A DNA stretch of 64,000 bases from UBA7488 sp964414185 (GCA_964414185.1 CAYPVK010000006.1:34208-98207), one strand, 5' to 3'. Positions 9,127 through 18,456 are shown, counted from the first letter of the stretch. Notes: generated by a model not told the origin, from the letters alone. Translations and numbers: made by a program.

Positions 9127-9768
9127 TTATTTTTGTTTGTCTTTTTTTGTATTTTGCATGGGCATGCCGGACGTTTTCTTTTTAAAGGAAATTTTGCTTT
9201 CTTCGCCCCTTATCAACCGTTTAATGTTTTCTTTATGGCGATAAAACGATAAAAGTGTTAAAAAAGCATAACACAGTGCCGCTTCGGAATTGGCAAAAAC
9301 GAATGCATAAAACGGTGCCGCGAAAAGTGCTACCAATGCCGATAAAGACGAAAAACGGAATGTTACGGCGACGAATAACCATGTCAATGCCGTCAATATG
9401 CCGACAACGGGCGTCATGGCAAGCATAAGCCCCAACGTTGAAGCAACGCCTTTCCCGCCTTTAAATTTTAACCAAATCGGGTAGTTATGTCCCAAAACGG
9501 CACATACGCCCGCAATCAGACCCGCCATTTGGGATTGGTACATCCATTGGCATAATAAAGCGATAAAACCCGCTTTAAAAACATCGAACAATAACGTAAG
9601 AAGTGCCAAATCTTTTCGCCCGGTTCGCAGCACGTTTGTCGCGCCGATATTGCCCGAACCGATTTTTCGAATATCGCCCAGCCCCGCCAAGCGTGTGAAA
9701 ACCAAACCGAATGGGATTGAACCGAATAAATATCCTAAGCCGGCCGAAATCAAAAATGCAGGTATCAT
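9127..9768 (-). CDS. plsY: Acyl-phosphate:glycerol-3-phosphate acyltransferase
   Basis: An integral membrane protein of 213 residues that transfers the acyl group from acyl-phosphate to glycerol 3-phosphate, the first step of phospholipid synthesis. Family motifs are GSIPFGLVFTRL with GSGNIGATNVLR (residues about 16-47), LGHNYPIWLKFKGGKGVAST (about 91-110, the acyl-phosphate loop) and SLSALVALFAAPFYAF. Five hydrophobic segments are visible. The C-terminus is a basic tail (KKKTSGMPMQNTKKDKQK). First gene of the plsY-dprA-topA operon. Confidence 0.95.
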   Translation of the reverse strand: MIPAFLISAGLGYLFGSIPFGLVFTRLAGLGDIRKIGSGNIGATNVLRTGRKDLALLTLLFDVFKAGFIALLCQWMYQSQMAGLIAGVCAVLGHNYPIWLKFKGGKGVASTLGLMLAMTPVVGILTALTWLFVAVTFRFSSLSALVALFAAPFYAFVFANSEAALCYAFLTLLSFYRHKENIKRLIRGEESKISFKKKTSGMPMQNTKKDKQK

Positions 9769-9789
9769 TTTAATACTCCCGAAAAGAAG

Positions 9790-9852
9790 AACAACATGTT
9801 GTTGTTTTTAACATTCTGTCCTTATTTATACCGCATTTGATTTAAAACGCAA
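9790..9852 (-). promoter_or_regulatory. Putative promoter and 14-bp palindrome before plsY
   Basis: On the minus strand: TTGCGT (9852-9847), 16 nt, TATAAA (9830-9825). In the presumed leader lies the perfect palindrome AACAACATGTTGTT (9790-9803), which could be an operator or a short RNA hairpin. The match and symmetry are visible; the function is inferred. Confidence 0.4.
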
Positions 9853-9936
9853 GCAAAAAATGTCTTTTGCTTTGGGAAAAAGGGTATCGTTTTATTCTTA
9901 TTATATAAATATAATATCATTGATGAAAGAAATTAG

Positions 9937-9966
9937 TTGACAAAAAATAAATTTTGACGTTAGAAT
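9937..9966 (+). promoter_or_regulatory. Putative promoter of the 188-residue unknown
   Basis: TTGACA at 9937-9942, an 18-nt spacer, TAGAAT at 9961-9966, some 50 nt before the GTG start. Confidence 0.5.
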
Positions 9967-10018
9967 AAAAAGCGTAGTGTAAAAAACATACCTGTTTATT
10001 TAAAAAAAGGAAATTCTC

Positions 10019-10585
10019 GTGAAACGTTCTCCCCGAAATAACCATTCGTATCAAGCAAAACGCATTCAAAAAATTATCAATTCGCAAGTAAATGTCTTAA
10101 CGGATTTGGTCGAAACCGCACTTAATAAAGGCAAACTTATGAAAGATAGTGAAACTGATCAAGAATGTGTGGTTTACCAAGATGAAATGTACCGTGCTCA
10201 ATTGGCCGTCCAAACGGATTCTTACGGAAAGCTGCATCCCGTGGGTCATGGAAAAATCGATTGTGTCGGGGATGGGGATGATGATTACATGAAGTTTTGT
10301 TATGATACGCATTCGTGTTTGTCGTCTTCTCTTAAATTTCAATGGGGCCGCTCAAAAGGCGAAGTTCATTTTGAAGCCGGGCAATTAATGGGGGCGGCTC
10401 AAATCATTGAAGCCGTTGACAGACGTTTTGTCATGCGCCGCCATCTCTTTATTGCTAAAAAAATCGGTGCCTTTTTGGCGTTGGCCGCTTGTATCGGGTT
10501 TGAAAATGCTCATAACGGTTCGCACCGCACGGTTGCTTGCCGCAATCCGGCGATTGTTTGCAACATTGAATCGCATGTGCGATAA
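10019..10585 (+). CDS. Hypothetical protein, 188 residues
   Basis: Starts at GTG, preceded at 7 bases by AAAGGAAA. The N-terminal third is basic and helical (KRSPRNNHSYQAKRIQKII), the middle holds an acidic stretch (DCVGDGDDDYMKF) and the C-terminal part a hydrophobic segment (IGAFLALAACIGF, about residues 154-166) that may be a single membrane helix. Cysteines near 48, 82, 91, 97, 159, 177 and 183 are unevenly spaced. No family was recognised and no partner genes adjoin it; it lies between divergently transcribed plsY and convergent recJ. Confidence 0.65.
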   Translation: MKRSPRNNHSYQAKRIQKIINSQVNVLTDLVETALNKGKLMKDSETDQECVVYQDEMYRAQLAVQTDSYGKLHPVGHGKIDCVGDGDDDYMKFCYDTHSCLSSSLKFQWGRSKGEVHFEAGQLMGAAQIIEAVDRRFVMRRHLFIAKKIGAFLALAACIGFENAHNGSHRTVACRNPAIVCNIESHVR

Positions 10586-10684
10586 ATTTGCGATTCCCAT
10601 GCATTTATGCCGGATGGTTTTATCTTTGCGGTTTTATTTTGATAATTTTAATCGAATATGATAAAAGTGCTGTTAAAAAAAGGT

Positions 10685-12442
10685 TTACGCTTCGGCCATG
10701 TCATGGATTTGCAGTTGGATTTTTGTACGCCCTTTCCATGTTTCTTGTTTTAAAAAGCCCGCGACATGAAAGTAAATGCCCGGCGAATGCATCAGTTTTT
10801 CGCCGACCGGCGTATCGGCTGCCCGAAAAGCGATTGCCGAAACGTATTTTCCGTTACGCCCCGTCAACGTACAGGCAATATGGCCGTTTTTAAGGGGCAT
10901 AACACGTGTTACGGCTACATCTTTGATAACAAAACGCGGTTCGGGATTAGCTTCACCGAACGGAGCTAACATGGCCAGGTTTTCAATCAATTCGGGGCAA
11001 ATGCCCGCAATGTCTAACACGCCGTCGATATCCAAAACGTGTGCGTTGCCGCATACCGAATCGTGCGTAATGGATTGTTTTAAATAGTCATGAAATTCTT
11101 GCAATTTTTCTTTATGCAACGAAAATCCCGCCGCCATCGGATGGCCGCCGCCGCGACTTAAAATCCCTTTTTCAATCGCATTCATCACCAAACATCCCAA
11201 ATCGACGCCCGGTACCGAGCGTGAAGAGCCTTTGACTTCGTCCCCTTCAATGCTGAGAGCGAATACGGGCAGGTTGTATTTGTCTTTTAAACGGCCCGCG
11301 ACAATGCCGACGACGCCTTGGTGCCAATCTTCGCCTTGCACAACAATAAATGGCAAATCTTCTTGGCGATTTTCAACTTGCCAAACGGCCGCTTCCAACA
11401 CGGCAGCTTCAATATCGCGCCGTTTTAAGTTTAATTCTTCCAACTGTTCGGCCAAAATGCGTGCTTCGGTTTTGTCGTTGGTTGATAATAATTTCATCCC
11501 GATATCAGATTTCCCGACTCGCCCGCAAGCGTTAATGCGCGGACCGAAAATATATCCCAAGTGGTAAGCCGTCGGAGCTTCGTCCAATCCGACAAGTTCC
11601 GCCAAAGCGGCAAGACCTTTGTTTTGTCCCAAACGCATTTGGTTTAATCCCGATTTGACGAATAAGCGGTTGACGCCTTGTAATTTGACAACGTCGCAAA
11701 CGGTGCCGAAAGCGACCAAATCCAAATAGGGGATAAGGTTGAGTTCTTGCTTATCTTTATAAAAACCTTTTGACCTTAAAATATTGTTCAACGCCACGAT
11801 AAACAAAAATACGACGCCGACCGCAGCCATGTAGCGGCACGGATGATTGACGGGTTCGTCCAAACGTTTCGGATTAACAACCGCATAAGCATCGGGCAAC
11901 GTTTTTTCGGGGTCGTGGTGATCCAAAACAATAATATCCAATCCCAAGAAAGTTCCGTATGCAATCGGGTCGAAAGCCGTCATGCCGCAATCCAAAGTGG
12001 CGACCAATTTGCACCCCGTTTGATGAAATTCTTTCATTTTATTGACATTGGGGCCGTATCCGTCTTCGCGGTCGGGAATGAAGCAGTAAGTATTTATACC
12101 GCAATATTCCAAAAACATTTTCAACAGTGCGGTCGAAGTAGCTCCGTCCACGTCATAATCGCCCATTAACCCGATGGGTTCGCCCGCCAAAACGGATGCA
12201 GCCATGCGACGGGCGGCTTTATCCATGTCTTTTAATGAAAAAGGGTTGGGCAAATTATTTTTAAGGGTCGGATTTAAAAAGGCTTCAACCGTTTCAAGCG
12301 TAACATCCCGTGCTGCCAAAGCGCGCGCGACAATCTCGGGCAATCCGTATTTTTGAGCCATTGCTAAACTGTTTCTATCGTCTGCTGGGCGCAATTCCCA
12401 GGCCAAACCGCTTAATGATTTGGCTACTCCTAAAACCGACAT
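10685..12442 (-). CDS. recJ: Single-stranded-DNA-specific exonuclease RecJ
   Basis: A 585-residue DHH-family 5'-3' single-strand exonuclease used in mismatch repair and RecF-pathway recombination. The metal-binding motifs are visible: GDYDVDGATSTALL (about residue 94), ATLDCGMTA (about 149), DHHDPEKTLPDA (about 173) and, in the DHHA1 domain, ILSRGGGHPMAAGFSL with the substrate-binding GGGH. FGPRINACGRVG marks the core. The start at 12442 gives a normal-length protein. A possible promoter (TTGCAT, 15 nt, TATAAG) precedes it. Confidence 0.96.
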   Translation of the reverse strand: MSVLGVAKSLSGLAWELRPADDRNSLAMAQKYGLPEIVARALAARDVTLETVEAFLNPTLKNNLPNPFSLKDMDKAARRMAASVLAGEPIGLMGDYDVDGATSTALLKMFLEYCGINTYCFIPDREDGYGPNVNKMKEFHQTGCKLVATLDCGMTAFDPIAYGTFLGLDIIVLDHHDPEKTLPDAYAVVNPKRLDEPVNHPCRYMAAVGVVFLFIVALNNILRSKGFYKDKQELNLIPYLDLVAFGTVCDVVKLQGVNRLFVKSGLNQMRLGQNKGLAALAELVGLDEAPTAYHLGYIFGPRINACGRVGKSDIGMKLLSTNDKTEARILAEQLEELNLKRRDIEAAVLEAAVWQVENRQEDLPFIVVQGEDWHQGVVGIVAGRLKDKYNLPVFALSIEGDEVKGSSRSVPGVDLGCLVMNAIEKGILSRGGGHPMAAGFSLHKEKLQEFHDYLKQSITHDSVCGNAHVLDIDGVLDIAGICPELIENLAMLAPFGEANPEPRFVIKDVAVTRVMPLKNGHIACTLTGRNGKYVSAIAFRAADTPVGEKLMHSPGIYFHVAGFLKQETWKGRTKIQLQIHDMAEA

Positions 12443-12821
12443 ACTATCATATTCCTTATTATTTTCTGTATTACCTTATAGGCTTTCTTTTTGAAATGCA
12501 AGCAAAAAAGTCTTTTTTGTGTCGTACGGATAAAAATCCGTTTTTAAATTTTTTGAAAATAACGGCGCGTTAAAAGGCTTTTACGCAAATGTCCGTTGAA
12601 AAAATTAAATTTTCAAATCATTTAAAAATTTGTTTTTTAATTTTTATTTTTAAGGCGTTTTGTAACAAAAAAATAAAATTTAATTGAAACTTTAGTATTT
12701 ATGAGTATAATCTTTCCAAGGCATACAACAGTATATCGGTAAAATGGCCGCAAAGGCGAAAATAACTTGCAAATAAGTGTTTTTGGGCTTATAATAATGT
12801 GAACCATCGGGGGATTAAAAA
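12443..12821 (+). promoter_or_regulatory. Intergenic region with tandem glgA promoters
   Basis: A 379-base divergent region between recJ and glgA. Two good sigma70-like promoters point at glgA: distal TTGAAA (12684-12689), 16 nt, TATAAT (12706-12711); proximal TTGCAA (12767-12772), 17 nt, TATAAT (12790-12795). The proximal one would give a leader of about 20 nt. No coding sequence was seen in the gap. Confidence 0.6.
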
Positions 12822-14297
12822 ATGAAGAAAAATATTTTGTTTGTCGGCAGCGAAATGACTCCTTTTATTCGTACCGGCGGTTTGGGCGACGTTATCGGGT
12901 CTTTGCCTAAAGCTTTGCGCAACGCAGACACGAACATAAAAGTCATTATACCGTTATATGTCAACACCGGATTGGGAATTGATTATCAAAAATTCGGCAT
13001 CCGCAAAATTATGGAAGGTAATTGCGTGGCAATGGGAAATTGCCATGAATTTTTTTCCGTACACGAAACAAATTATATTCCGGGCCTTCAAGTTTATTTT
13101 ATCGAATTTAATAAATATTTTGACCGACACGGCGTTTACCAGGATCGTGCGACGCGTGCCGAATATACCGATAACGCATATCGTTACGCCTTTTTATGTC
13201 GCGCAGCCATGCAAACGGCCAAAGATTTGAATTATCGTCCCGACGTTATCCATTTGCATGATTGGCAAACGGCCTTGATTGCTTATTATTTGAAAAAAGA
13301 ACATGATCCGTTTTTTAAAAATACAAAATCGTTGCTAACCATTCATAATTTGTTGCACCAAGGGCATTTCGGTGCGGATGTCGTTCCGTATGCGAAAATT
13401 GATTGGGCCGATTTTAACCCCGGCGCTTTTGAAGATTACGGCCGTGTCAATTATTTAAAAGGCGGCATACGGTTTGCCGATAAAATCAATACGGTCAGCC
13501 CGCAACATGCTCGTGAGATTTTGACGCCCGAATTCGGTGCCGGGCTTGATTTTATCTTGCGCGAACGCAAAAATGATTTGCATGGCATTTTAAACGGTAT
13601 TGATACGGATTTGTGGAATCCGGCAAAAGATAATGTTTTGGTGTCCAAATATTCCATAAAAAATGTTCAAGTCGGCAAATTGCGCAATAAAGAAGAGCTT
13701 GTCCGCCGCATGAATTTGGCAAGCGTGCATAAACCCGTTTTTTCTATGGCGGTGCGGTTGGCCGAACAAAAAGGCATTCGCATGTTGTCGGAATGCATCG
13801 AACCGATTTTAAATACGATGGATTGTCAATTTGCCATTATGGGCGAAGGGGAAAAGTGGGCTCAAGATTATTTCGGGGCTTTGCCGCATAAATATCCCGG
13901 AAAAATCGGTGTTTATATCGGCTTTGACAATGATTTTGAACATATTATGGATGCGGGCGGCGATTTTTCGTTGATACCGTCTTTATATGAACCATGCGGT
14001 CTTAAACAAATGGTATCGCAAACTTACGGCGCTTTGCCGATTGTCCGTTCCACGGGCGGGCTTGCCGATACGGTTATGAATTATAATGAAAGGTATGGTT
14101 TCGGTACGGGATTTAAATTCAGTGCCATTACGCCCACAGCGCTTTATAATACCATTTCATGGGCCAATTCCACTTATTATGACAGGCCGGATCATATCGC
14201 GGCCATGCGTAAGATGGCTATGTCGCAGGATTATTCGTGGAATAAATCAAGCGAAGATTATCAAAATCTCTATAAAATTATGTCAGGAGTCAGCTAA
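12822..14297 (+). CDS. glgA: Glycogen synthase (ADP-glucose)
   Basis: A GT5 glycosyltransferase of 491 residues that elongates alpha-1,4-glucan from ADP-glucose. The N-terminal KxGGL-type loop is present as RTGGLGDVIGSLPKAL (residues 17-32), followed by HLHDWQTALIAYYLKKEH, LTIHNLLHQG and INTVSPQHAREI. The C-terminal GT-B half shows AVRLAEQKGI and the acceptor/donor site SLYEPCGLKQMVSQTYGALPIVRSTGGLADTV (about 387-420). The canonical Lys is Arg in the first motif here (RTGGLG), which is worth noting. The length is normal. No other glg gene is nearby; the next gene begins inside its stop codon. Confidence 0.95.
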   Translation: MKKNILFVGSEMTPFIRTGGLGDVIGSLPKALRNADTNIKVIIPLYVNTGLGIDYQKFGIRKIMEGNCVAMGNCHEFFSVHETNYIPGLQVYFIEFNKYFDRHGVYQDRATRAEYTDNAYRYAFLCRAAMQTAKDLNYRPDVIHLHDWQTALIAYYLKKEHDPFFKNTKSLLTIHNLLHQGHFGADVVPYAKIDWADFNPGAFEDYGRVNYLKGGIRFADKINTVSPQHAREILTPEFGAGLDFILRERKNDLHGILNGIDTDLWNPAKDNVLVSKYSIKNVQVGKLRNKEELVRRMNLASVHKPVFSMAVRLAEQKGIRMLSECIEPILNTMDCQFAIMGEGEKWAQDYFGALPHKYPGKIGVYIGFDNDFEHIMDAGGDFSLIPSLYEPCGLKQMVSQTYGALPIVRSTGGLADTVMNYNERYGFGTGFKFSAITPTALYNTISWANSTYYDRPDHIAAMRKMAMSQDYSWNKSSEDYQNLYKIMSGVS

Positions 14298-15205
14298 TGC
14301 AGAAAATATCAGTTGCAATCGTCGGTTGGGGAAATGTCGGGCGCGGATGTAAACGCGCGATTGAAGAATCGTCCGATTTGGTTTTGGCCGGTGTCGTGCG
14401 TCGTCCGTCGACGGTCAGTTTGGAAGAAATCGAACTTCAAAATACGAAAGTTGTTTCTGATATTACGAAATTAAAAGGTGTGGATGTCGTTTTATTATGT
14501 ATTCCGTCGCGTGAAGTGCCCGCCAAAATTGCCGAGTACCAAAAAATGGGTTTTTCAACGGTTGACAGTTATGATGAACATGAACGCATCGTTGCCGTGC
14601 GAAAAGAGGCCGATATTACCGCGAAAGCCAAAAAAGTCGTTTCTATCATTGCCGCGGGGTGGGATCCGGGTACCGATTCTGCTATCCGCGGCATTATGAA
14701 AGTTGTTTCGATTACGGGATACACAACCACGACGTTCGGCGGTACGGCCGGCGGCCGGTCGATGGGGCATACGGCTCTTGTCAAAACAGTACCGGGCGTT
14801 AAAAACGGTATCGCATTGACATTGGCAAACGGGCGGGGCAAACATAAACGTAAAGTTTATTTGGAATTGATGCCCGATGCCAATTTCGGCAATATCGAAC
14901 GCGCGATTCGGACGGATCCGTATTTTGCCAATGATCCTTTGGAAATTGAAGTTGTGAAAAGTGTTGATAAATATAATACATTGCAACATGCCGGTTCAAT
15001 TGAACGCACCGGTATGCAAGTTAACCAACGGTATGATGTTGCCGGCATCAATCCGGAATTTACGGCAAATGTCATGGTTTCTTGCGCCCGAGCCTGTATG
15101 GCGGCCAAAGCAAAAGGGGATTACGGTTGTTATACATTTATCGAAAGGCCGTTAATTGATTATCTGCCCGGCAACACGTTGGAAGAAAAATTAGAAGGTT
15201 ATTGA
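14297..15205 (+). CDS. ddh: meso-diaminopimelate dehydrogenase
   Basis: A 302-residue NADPH-dependent enzyme that makes meso-diaminopimelate directly from tetrahydrodipicolinate. The Rossmann motif VAIVGWGNVGRGCKRAI is at residues 6-22, followed by VVRRP. Family-specific segments are DVVLLCIPSRE, TVDSYDEH, AAGWDPGTDS and TTTTFGGTAGGRSMGHT, the last two lining the substrate pocket. The start codon overlaps the glgA stop by one base (TAATG), so translation is probably coupled. The enzyme gives a one-step bypass of the succinylase route to DAP and lysine. Co-transcription with glycogen synthase has no obvious metabolic logic. Confidence 0.92.
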   Translation: MQKISVAIVGWGNVGRGCKRAIEESSDLVLAGVVRRPSTVSLEEIELQNTKVVSDITKLKGVDVVLLCIPSREVPAKIAEYQKMGFSTVDSYDEHERIVAVRKEADITAKAKKVVSIIAAGWDPGTDSAIRGIMKVVSITGYTTTTFGGTAGGRSMGHTALVKTVPGVKNGIALTLANGRGKHKRKVYLELMPDANFGNIERAIRTDPYFANDPLEIEVVKSVDKYNTLQHAGSIERTGMQVNQRYDVAGINPEFTANVMVSCARACMAAKAKGDYGCYTFIERPLIDYLPGNTLEEKLEGY

Positions 15206-15288
15206 TATTTCTCATTGAAAAAATAACAAAATATTGTTAATATAATAAGAAGTTATCAATTTGTACTCTCTATTTAAGGAGAAATTGA

Positions 15289-16164
15289 ATGTTATTTTGG
15301 TCGTTTGTGTTATCATTTGTCATGGTTATTTTGTTCTATGCCTTTTATCCGCGAACGGACCAAATTACGATCGTTGAAAAACCCCAAGCCGAATCAGCCG
15401 TCATGGCTTTTGTTAATTCGCATCAGGCAGCCAAGAAAATGATCTATAATCTTGTGGATGATTATTCAATCCCGGGGAAAAAAGTTTATCGCGTTTATAT
15501 TGATGAAATGAAAAAAGTCGGCCAATACAAAAACGGTGAAATTACCAACGAAAATGAAGTTGCCATATTTGACCCGACGATAAATAACAATAGTTTGGGT
15601 TTAAATGATAACCTCGGATATATCAGGCCCGGTTTAAGGGGTGATTACAGCAGGGGGATTAAAGGCTATCGGTTAGATAACATTTATTCGGCGGTCGCAT
15701 GTATCAAGACAAGTACAGATGCGGAAGGAAACGTTACAAAAGAATTGACTTTTGATTGCGACGAAGATATTACGGAAAACTATGTGATAACTTATGCAGA
15801 TCATCCTGCGTGGTGGGACGATACGACAAAATCAAGGCAATTGTGGCGCAGTGCGTTGTTAAAACGGTCGCGTTTATCGAACGAATGCGGTGTTTTATAT
15901 CCCCGTTCGGGCGGATTGGCCGGCAATATAACGGGGATTGTTCGGTATGATCCCAATTCGCGGTATGTATTGGATAATTCGCAACGTTTCGTCATTTCAA
16001 TCCCCCATGAAATCACGGAGCCTTTGGATGCACGTGAAGGTGGTGACATGTCAGATTATTTATTTTGTATAACCCCTATTAAAAACATTATGCAAAATGC
16101 TGAAAAAGAAGCAGAACGCTATAATGCTCAGGTAGGCCTTGAAGAAACAACGACAGCTGAATAA
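15289..16164 (+). CDS. Membrane-anchored protein of unknown function, next to prepilin-like gene
   Basis: 291 residues starting with an N-terminal hydrophobic helix (LFWSFVLSFVMVILFYAFY, residues 2-20) and a periplasmic remainder. AAGGAGA sits 7 bases upstream of the ATG. The body is soluble, with short repeats of Asn/Asp/Gly and a Cys pair (VACIKT, FDCDED). It is followed after 16 bases by a large prepilin-like protein and then an ankyrin lipoprotein, which suggests one envelope-related operon. The N-terminus lacks a G|xxxxE prepilin cleavage motif, so it is not itself a type IV pilin. No family was recognised. Confidence 0.65.
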   Translation: MLFWSFVLSFVMVILFYAFYPRTDQITIVEKPQAESAVMAFVNSHQAAKKMIYNLVDDYSIPGKKVYRVYIDEMKKVGQYKNGEITNENEVAIFDPTINNNSLGLNDNLGYIRPGLRGDYSRGIKGYRLDNIYSAVACIKTSTDAEGNVTKELTFDCDEDITENYVITYADHPAWWDDTTKSRQLWRSALLKRSRLSNECGVLYPRSGGLAGNITGIVRYDPNSRYVLDNSQRFVISIPHEITEPLDAREGGDMSDYLFCITPIKNIMQNAEKEAERYNAQVGLEETTTAE

Positions 16165-16180
16165 CGGCAAGGAGAAAACG

Positions 16181-17959
16181 ATGAAAAAAGAATCAAAAAT
16201 ATCACAGCGCGGTGCCATTATGGTGGAGATTTTGGCGGTTTTGGCTTTAATCGGCGTTATGGGGCCGGTGTTGTTTCGCCAGGTATTAAACCGTAACCAA
16301 GAAATTTCCAACGTTAACATGGCATCGGAAATGCGCACGATAAAAGAGGCTATGTCCGCGATGATTGCCTCTGACGGCGCCGTATTGGGGGCTAAATGCG
16401 CTCCGTCGTCATCAAGCACTCAATTATGTTCCAGTCCGTCCGAGGGGGAATTAATTAATTCTTTAAGCAGCTTTTTGCCCGCAGGTATTGATGAAACGGG
16501 TATTATTGATTATTACAATGTTTATTTATACGGTTATCAAGCCGATTTCAGTTTGGCGGGGCAGCCCGATATACGAAATATGGTGTATGGTGTTATTGTG
16601 CCGAAAGAAGAAGGTTTGCCGACTTCCGGTTGGAATTTTAAGCGGGCATCGCGCGTCGCAAGCTTAATCGGGGCCGACGGCGGTGTTGTGAACCAGGATA
16701 CTTCCGATTTTAACGGAACGAACGGAGGTTGGGTATTGCCGATGGGCGGTATTCCGACCATAAATTATGAAGCACCGGTTGTAACGACTGCATTTGATAC
16801 GTTTAATGCCGATATCGGGACGGTAGCCCCGAACGCGGTTTCCGCACCGGAAGATTTGGCTTTTAAAAGATTGCATGCCTGGCAATATTTTTCGGTTGGC
16901 AGCGGTGCCGGAAAAAATGATTCGGCACGGTGTTTCCGTTATGAACGCATGATACCGGATGACGGCGGAGAACCGGTCGGCGATGTTATCTACAATGTCG
17001 GCAGTACCGCTGCCGGCGGTGAAGCATGTGATCCGTTGTTTTGGGTCGGAACAACGGGTACAACGGAAGATAATTCCGAATCCGGACAAGTTTATATCAA
17101 AAATAATTTATATGTCGGTCGAAATAATGCGGACAATACATCGGCGGTTTCCATCGAAACGGATTCGGGTGATACGGCTTCAAGCGAAGATGCTCGAAAC
17201 AAAGATCGCAAAATCGTCGTTTATGATATTCAAGGCAATCCAAGCATTACAATCGATGCGACGGGTCGTATTGTGTCAAATAAAACGGTAGATGCCCAAG
17301 GCGGCGAAGCTGATGGGAAAAATTATCAAATTGATCCCGCATATACGTCTGTTATGAATGATATTCGCTTGGCGTCGCGCGGCGGTGCTCGTTTAAGCGA
17401 TATTTTGCCGAATTATATTGCCAAAGGCATGTATTCATACAGCAACAGCAACGATACATCGAATCCTTATCGCATTACAGATGTGCCAAAACCGAATTGC
17501 CCTCAAGGCTATTTGGCGGCTGTTGTCGTTACGCCGCTTAAATGGGGCAGTATGAATATTAGTGAAATTTTGATTCCGGAAAGCACAGCGGATGTTTCTT
17601 TTGATTTAAATGCTCCCGTCGAAGGCGGAACGGTTTCGGGATCAATTTCAGTGAAAAATCTTCAAAGAAGTATGACTGATAACGCAACCGATCAACGGAT
17701 TACGATTGAAAAAAATCGTGAAAATTTTTCGGTTGAAATTGAAAATAACACTGTTGATAACTCTGACGGAATAGGCGGCGATGAAGCAAACGGAACATGG
17801 ACGATTAAAGCCGGCTATAAAAAAACGCCGACAAGCGCTTTTGACAGTACGGTCTCTTTAAACGAAGATGAAATTTCGTTTTTGGCACAGACGTATTGTG
17901 TATTTGATTCAAGCAAATTTGAAAACATACCCGAAAAAGACCGTACGGAAAATGATTAA
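16181..17959 (+). CDS. Large prepilin-like protein with type IV N-terminus
   Basis: 592 residues. A short leader ends in SQRG, then AIMVEILAVLALIGV: Gly at -1 and Glu at +5 after predicted prepilin peptidase cleavage, followed by the hydrophobic alpha1-N helix. This is the class III signal of type IV pilins and pseudopilins. The C-terminal about 540 residues are Ser/Thr/Asn/Asp-rich and beta-like, far longer than a major pilin and more in the size range of PilV-like or tip adhesins. The start at 16181 was chosen for its GGAG eight bases upstream; an upstream in-frame ATG at 16139 would overlap the preceding gene. No pilus assembly ATPase or prepilin peptidase gene was recognised in this window. 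Confidence 0.72.
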   Translation: MKKESKISQRGAIMVEILAVLALIGVMGPVLFRQVLNRNQEISNVNMASEMRTIKEAMSAMIASDGAVLGAKCAPSSSSTQLCSSPSEGELINSLSSFLPAGIDETGIIDYYNVYLYGYQADFSLAGQPDIRNMVYGVIVPKEEGLPTSGWNFKRASRVASLIGADGGVVNQDTSDFNGTNGGWVLPMGGIPTINYEAPVVTTAFDTFNADIGTVAPNAVSAPEDLAFKRLHAWQYFSVGSGAGKNDSARCFRYERMIPDDGGEPVGDVIYNVGSTAAGGEACDPLFWVGTTGTTEDNSESGQVYIKNNLYVGRNNADNTSAVSIETDSGDTASSEDARNKDRKIVVYDIQGNPSITIDATGRIVSNKTVDAQGGEADGKNYQIDPAYTSVMNDIRLASRGGARLSDILPNYIAKGMYSYSNSNDTSNPYRITDVPKPNCPQGYLAAVVVTPLKWGSMNISEILIPESTADVSFDLNAPVEGGTVSGSISVKNLQRSMTDNATDQRITIEKNRENFSVEIENNTVDNSDGIGGDEANGTWTIKAGYKKTPTSAFDSTVSLNEDEISFLAQTYCVFDSSKFENIPEKDRTEND

Positions 17960-17970
17960 AAGGAAATATT

Positions 17971-18456
17971 ATGTTGAAATTGAAAATGTTTAAAAATTTA
18001 TTGTTGATTTGTTTTTGCACTATGGGTTTGACGGCTTGTACATCGGCACCGCAAGGATCTTTTGATGATGTGTACGAGGCTGCCGCCGCAGGAGACAGAG
18101 AATATTTAATGGAACTTAAGGCCGAAGGTTTCCGTATGGATATGTCAAATACTGACGGAGATACGCCGTTATGTGTGGCGCTTAAAAATAAAGATAAAAC
18201 GGCATATGATACTTTGCGTTCGGTCGGCGCTTCCAGAAATATCCGTTGCCGCGTTATTCAAACGGACGGGCAAACTTCTTCAATGCCGCCGGATTATGCC
18301 TATGGCGTAACTGAAACGGATTTGTTGTTATATTCGCCGGATCATAATCCGCCACAAAAACAATATCCCAAAACAACCAATAATTCCGTTGTTACCAGTA
18401 CGATTTTGGGCGCTGCCGCCATTGCGGGCATTGTGTTGTTGGTTATTTGGTTATAA
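17971..18456 (+). CDS. Ankyrin-repeat lipoprotein
   Basis: 161 residues. The signal peptide ends in the lipobox LTAC (Cys about residue 22), so it is predicted to be lipidated. Residues about 33-85 (DVYEAAAAGDREYLMELKAEG..., NTDGDTPLCVALKNKD) have ankyrin-repeat spacing. A second hydrophobic helix closes the protein (TSTILGAAAIAGIVLLVIWL, the last 20 residues), an unusual combination for a lipoprotein. Third gene of the set beginning at 15289, 11 bases after the prepilin-like gene. A protein-binding role is inferred from the ankyrin fold only. Confidence 0.72.
   Translation: MLKLKMFKNLLLICFCTMGLTACTSAPQGSFDDVYEAAAAGDREYLMELKAEGFRMDMSNTDGDTPLCVALKNKDKTAYDTLRSVGASRNIRCRVIQTDGQTSSMPPDYAYGVTETDLLLYSPDHNPPQKQYPKTTNNSVVTSTILGAAAIAGIVLLVIWL

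Noticed and set aside
14555..14989. 144-codon antisense frame within ddh
   Set aside because: Opposite a well-supported enzyme gene; composition follows the codon pattern of ddh read in reverse.
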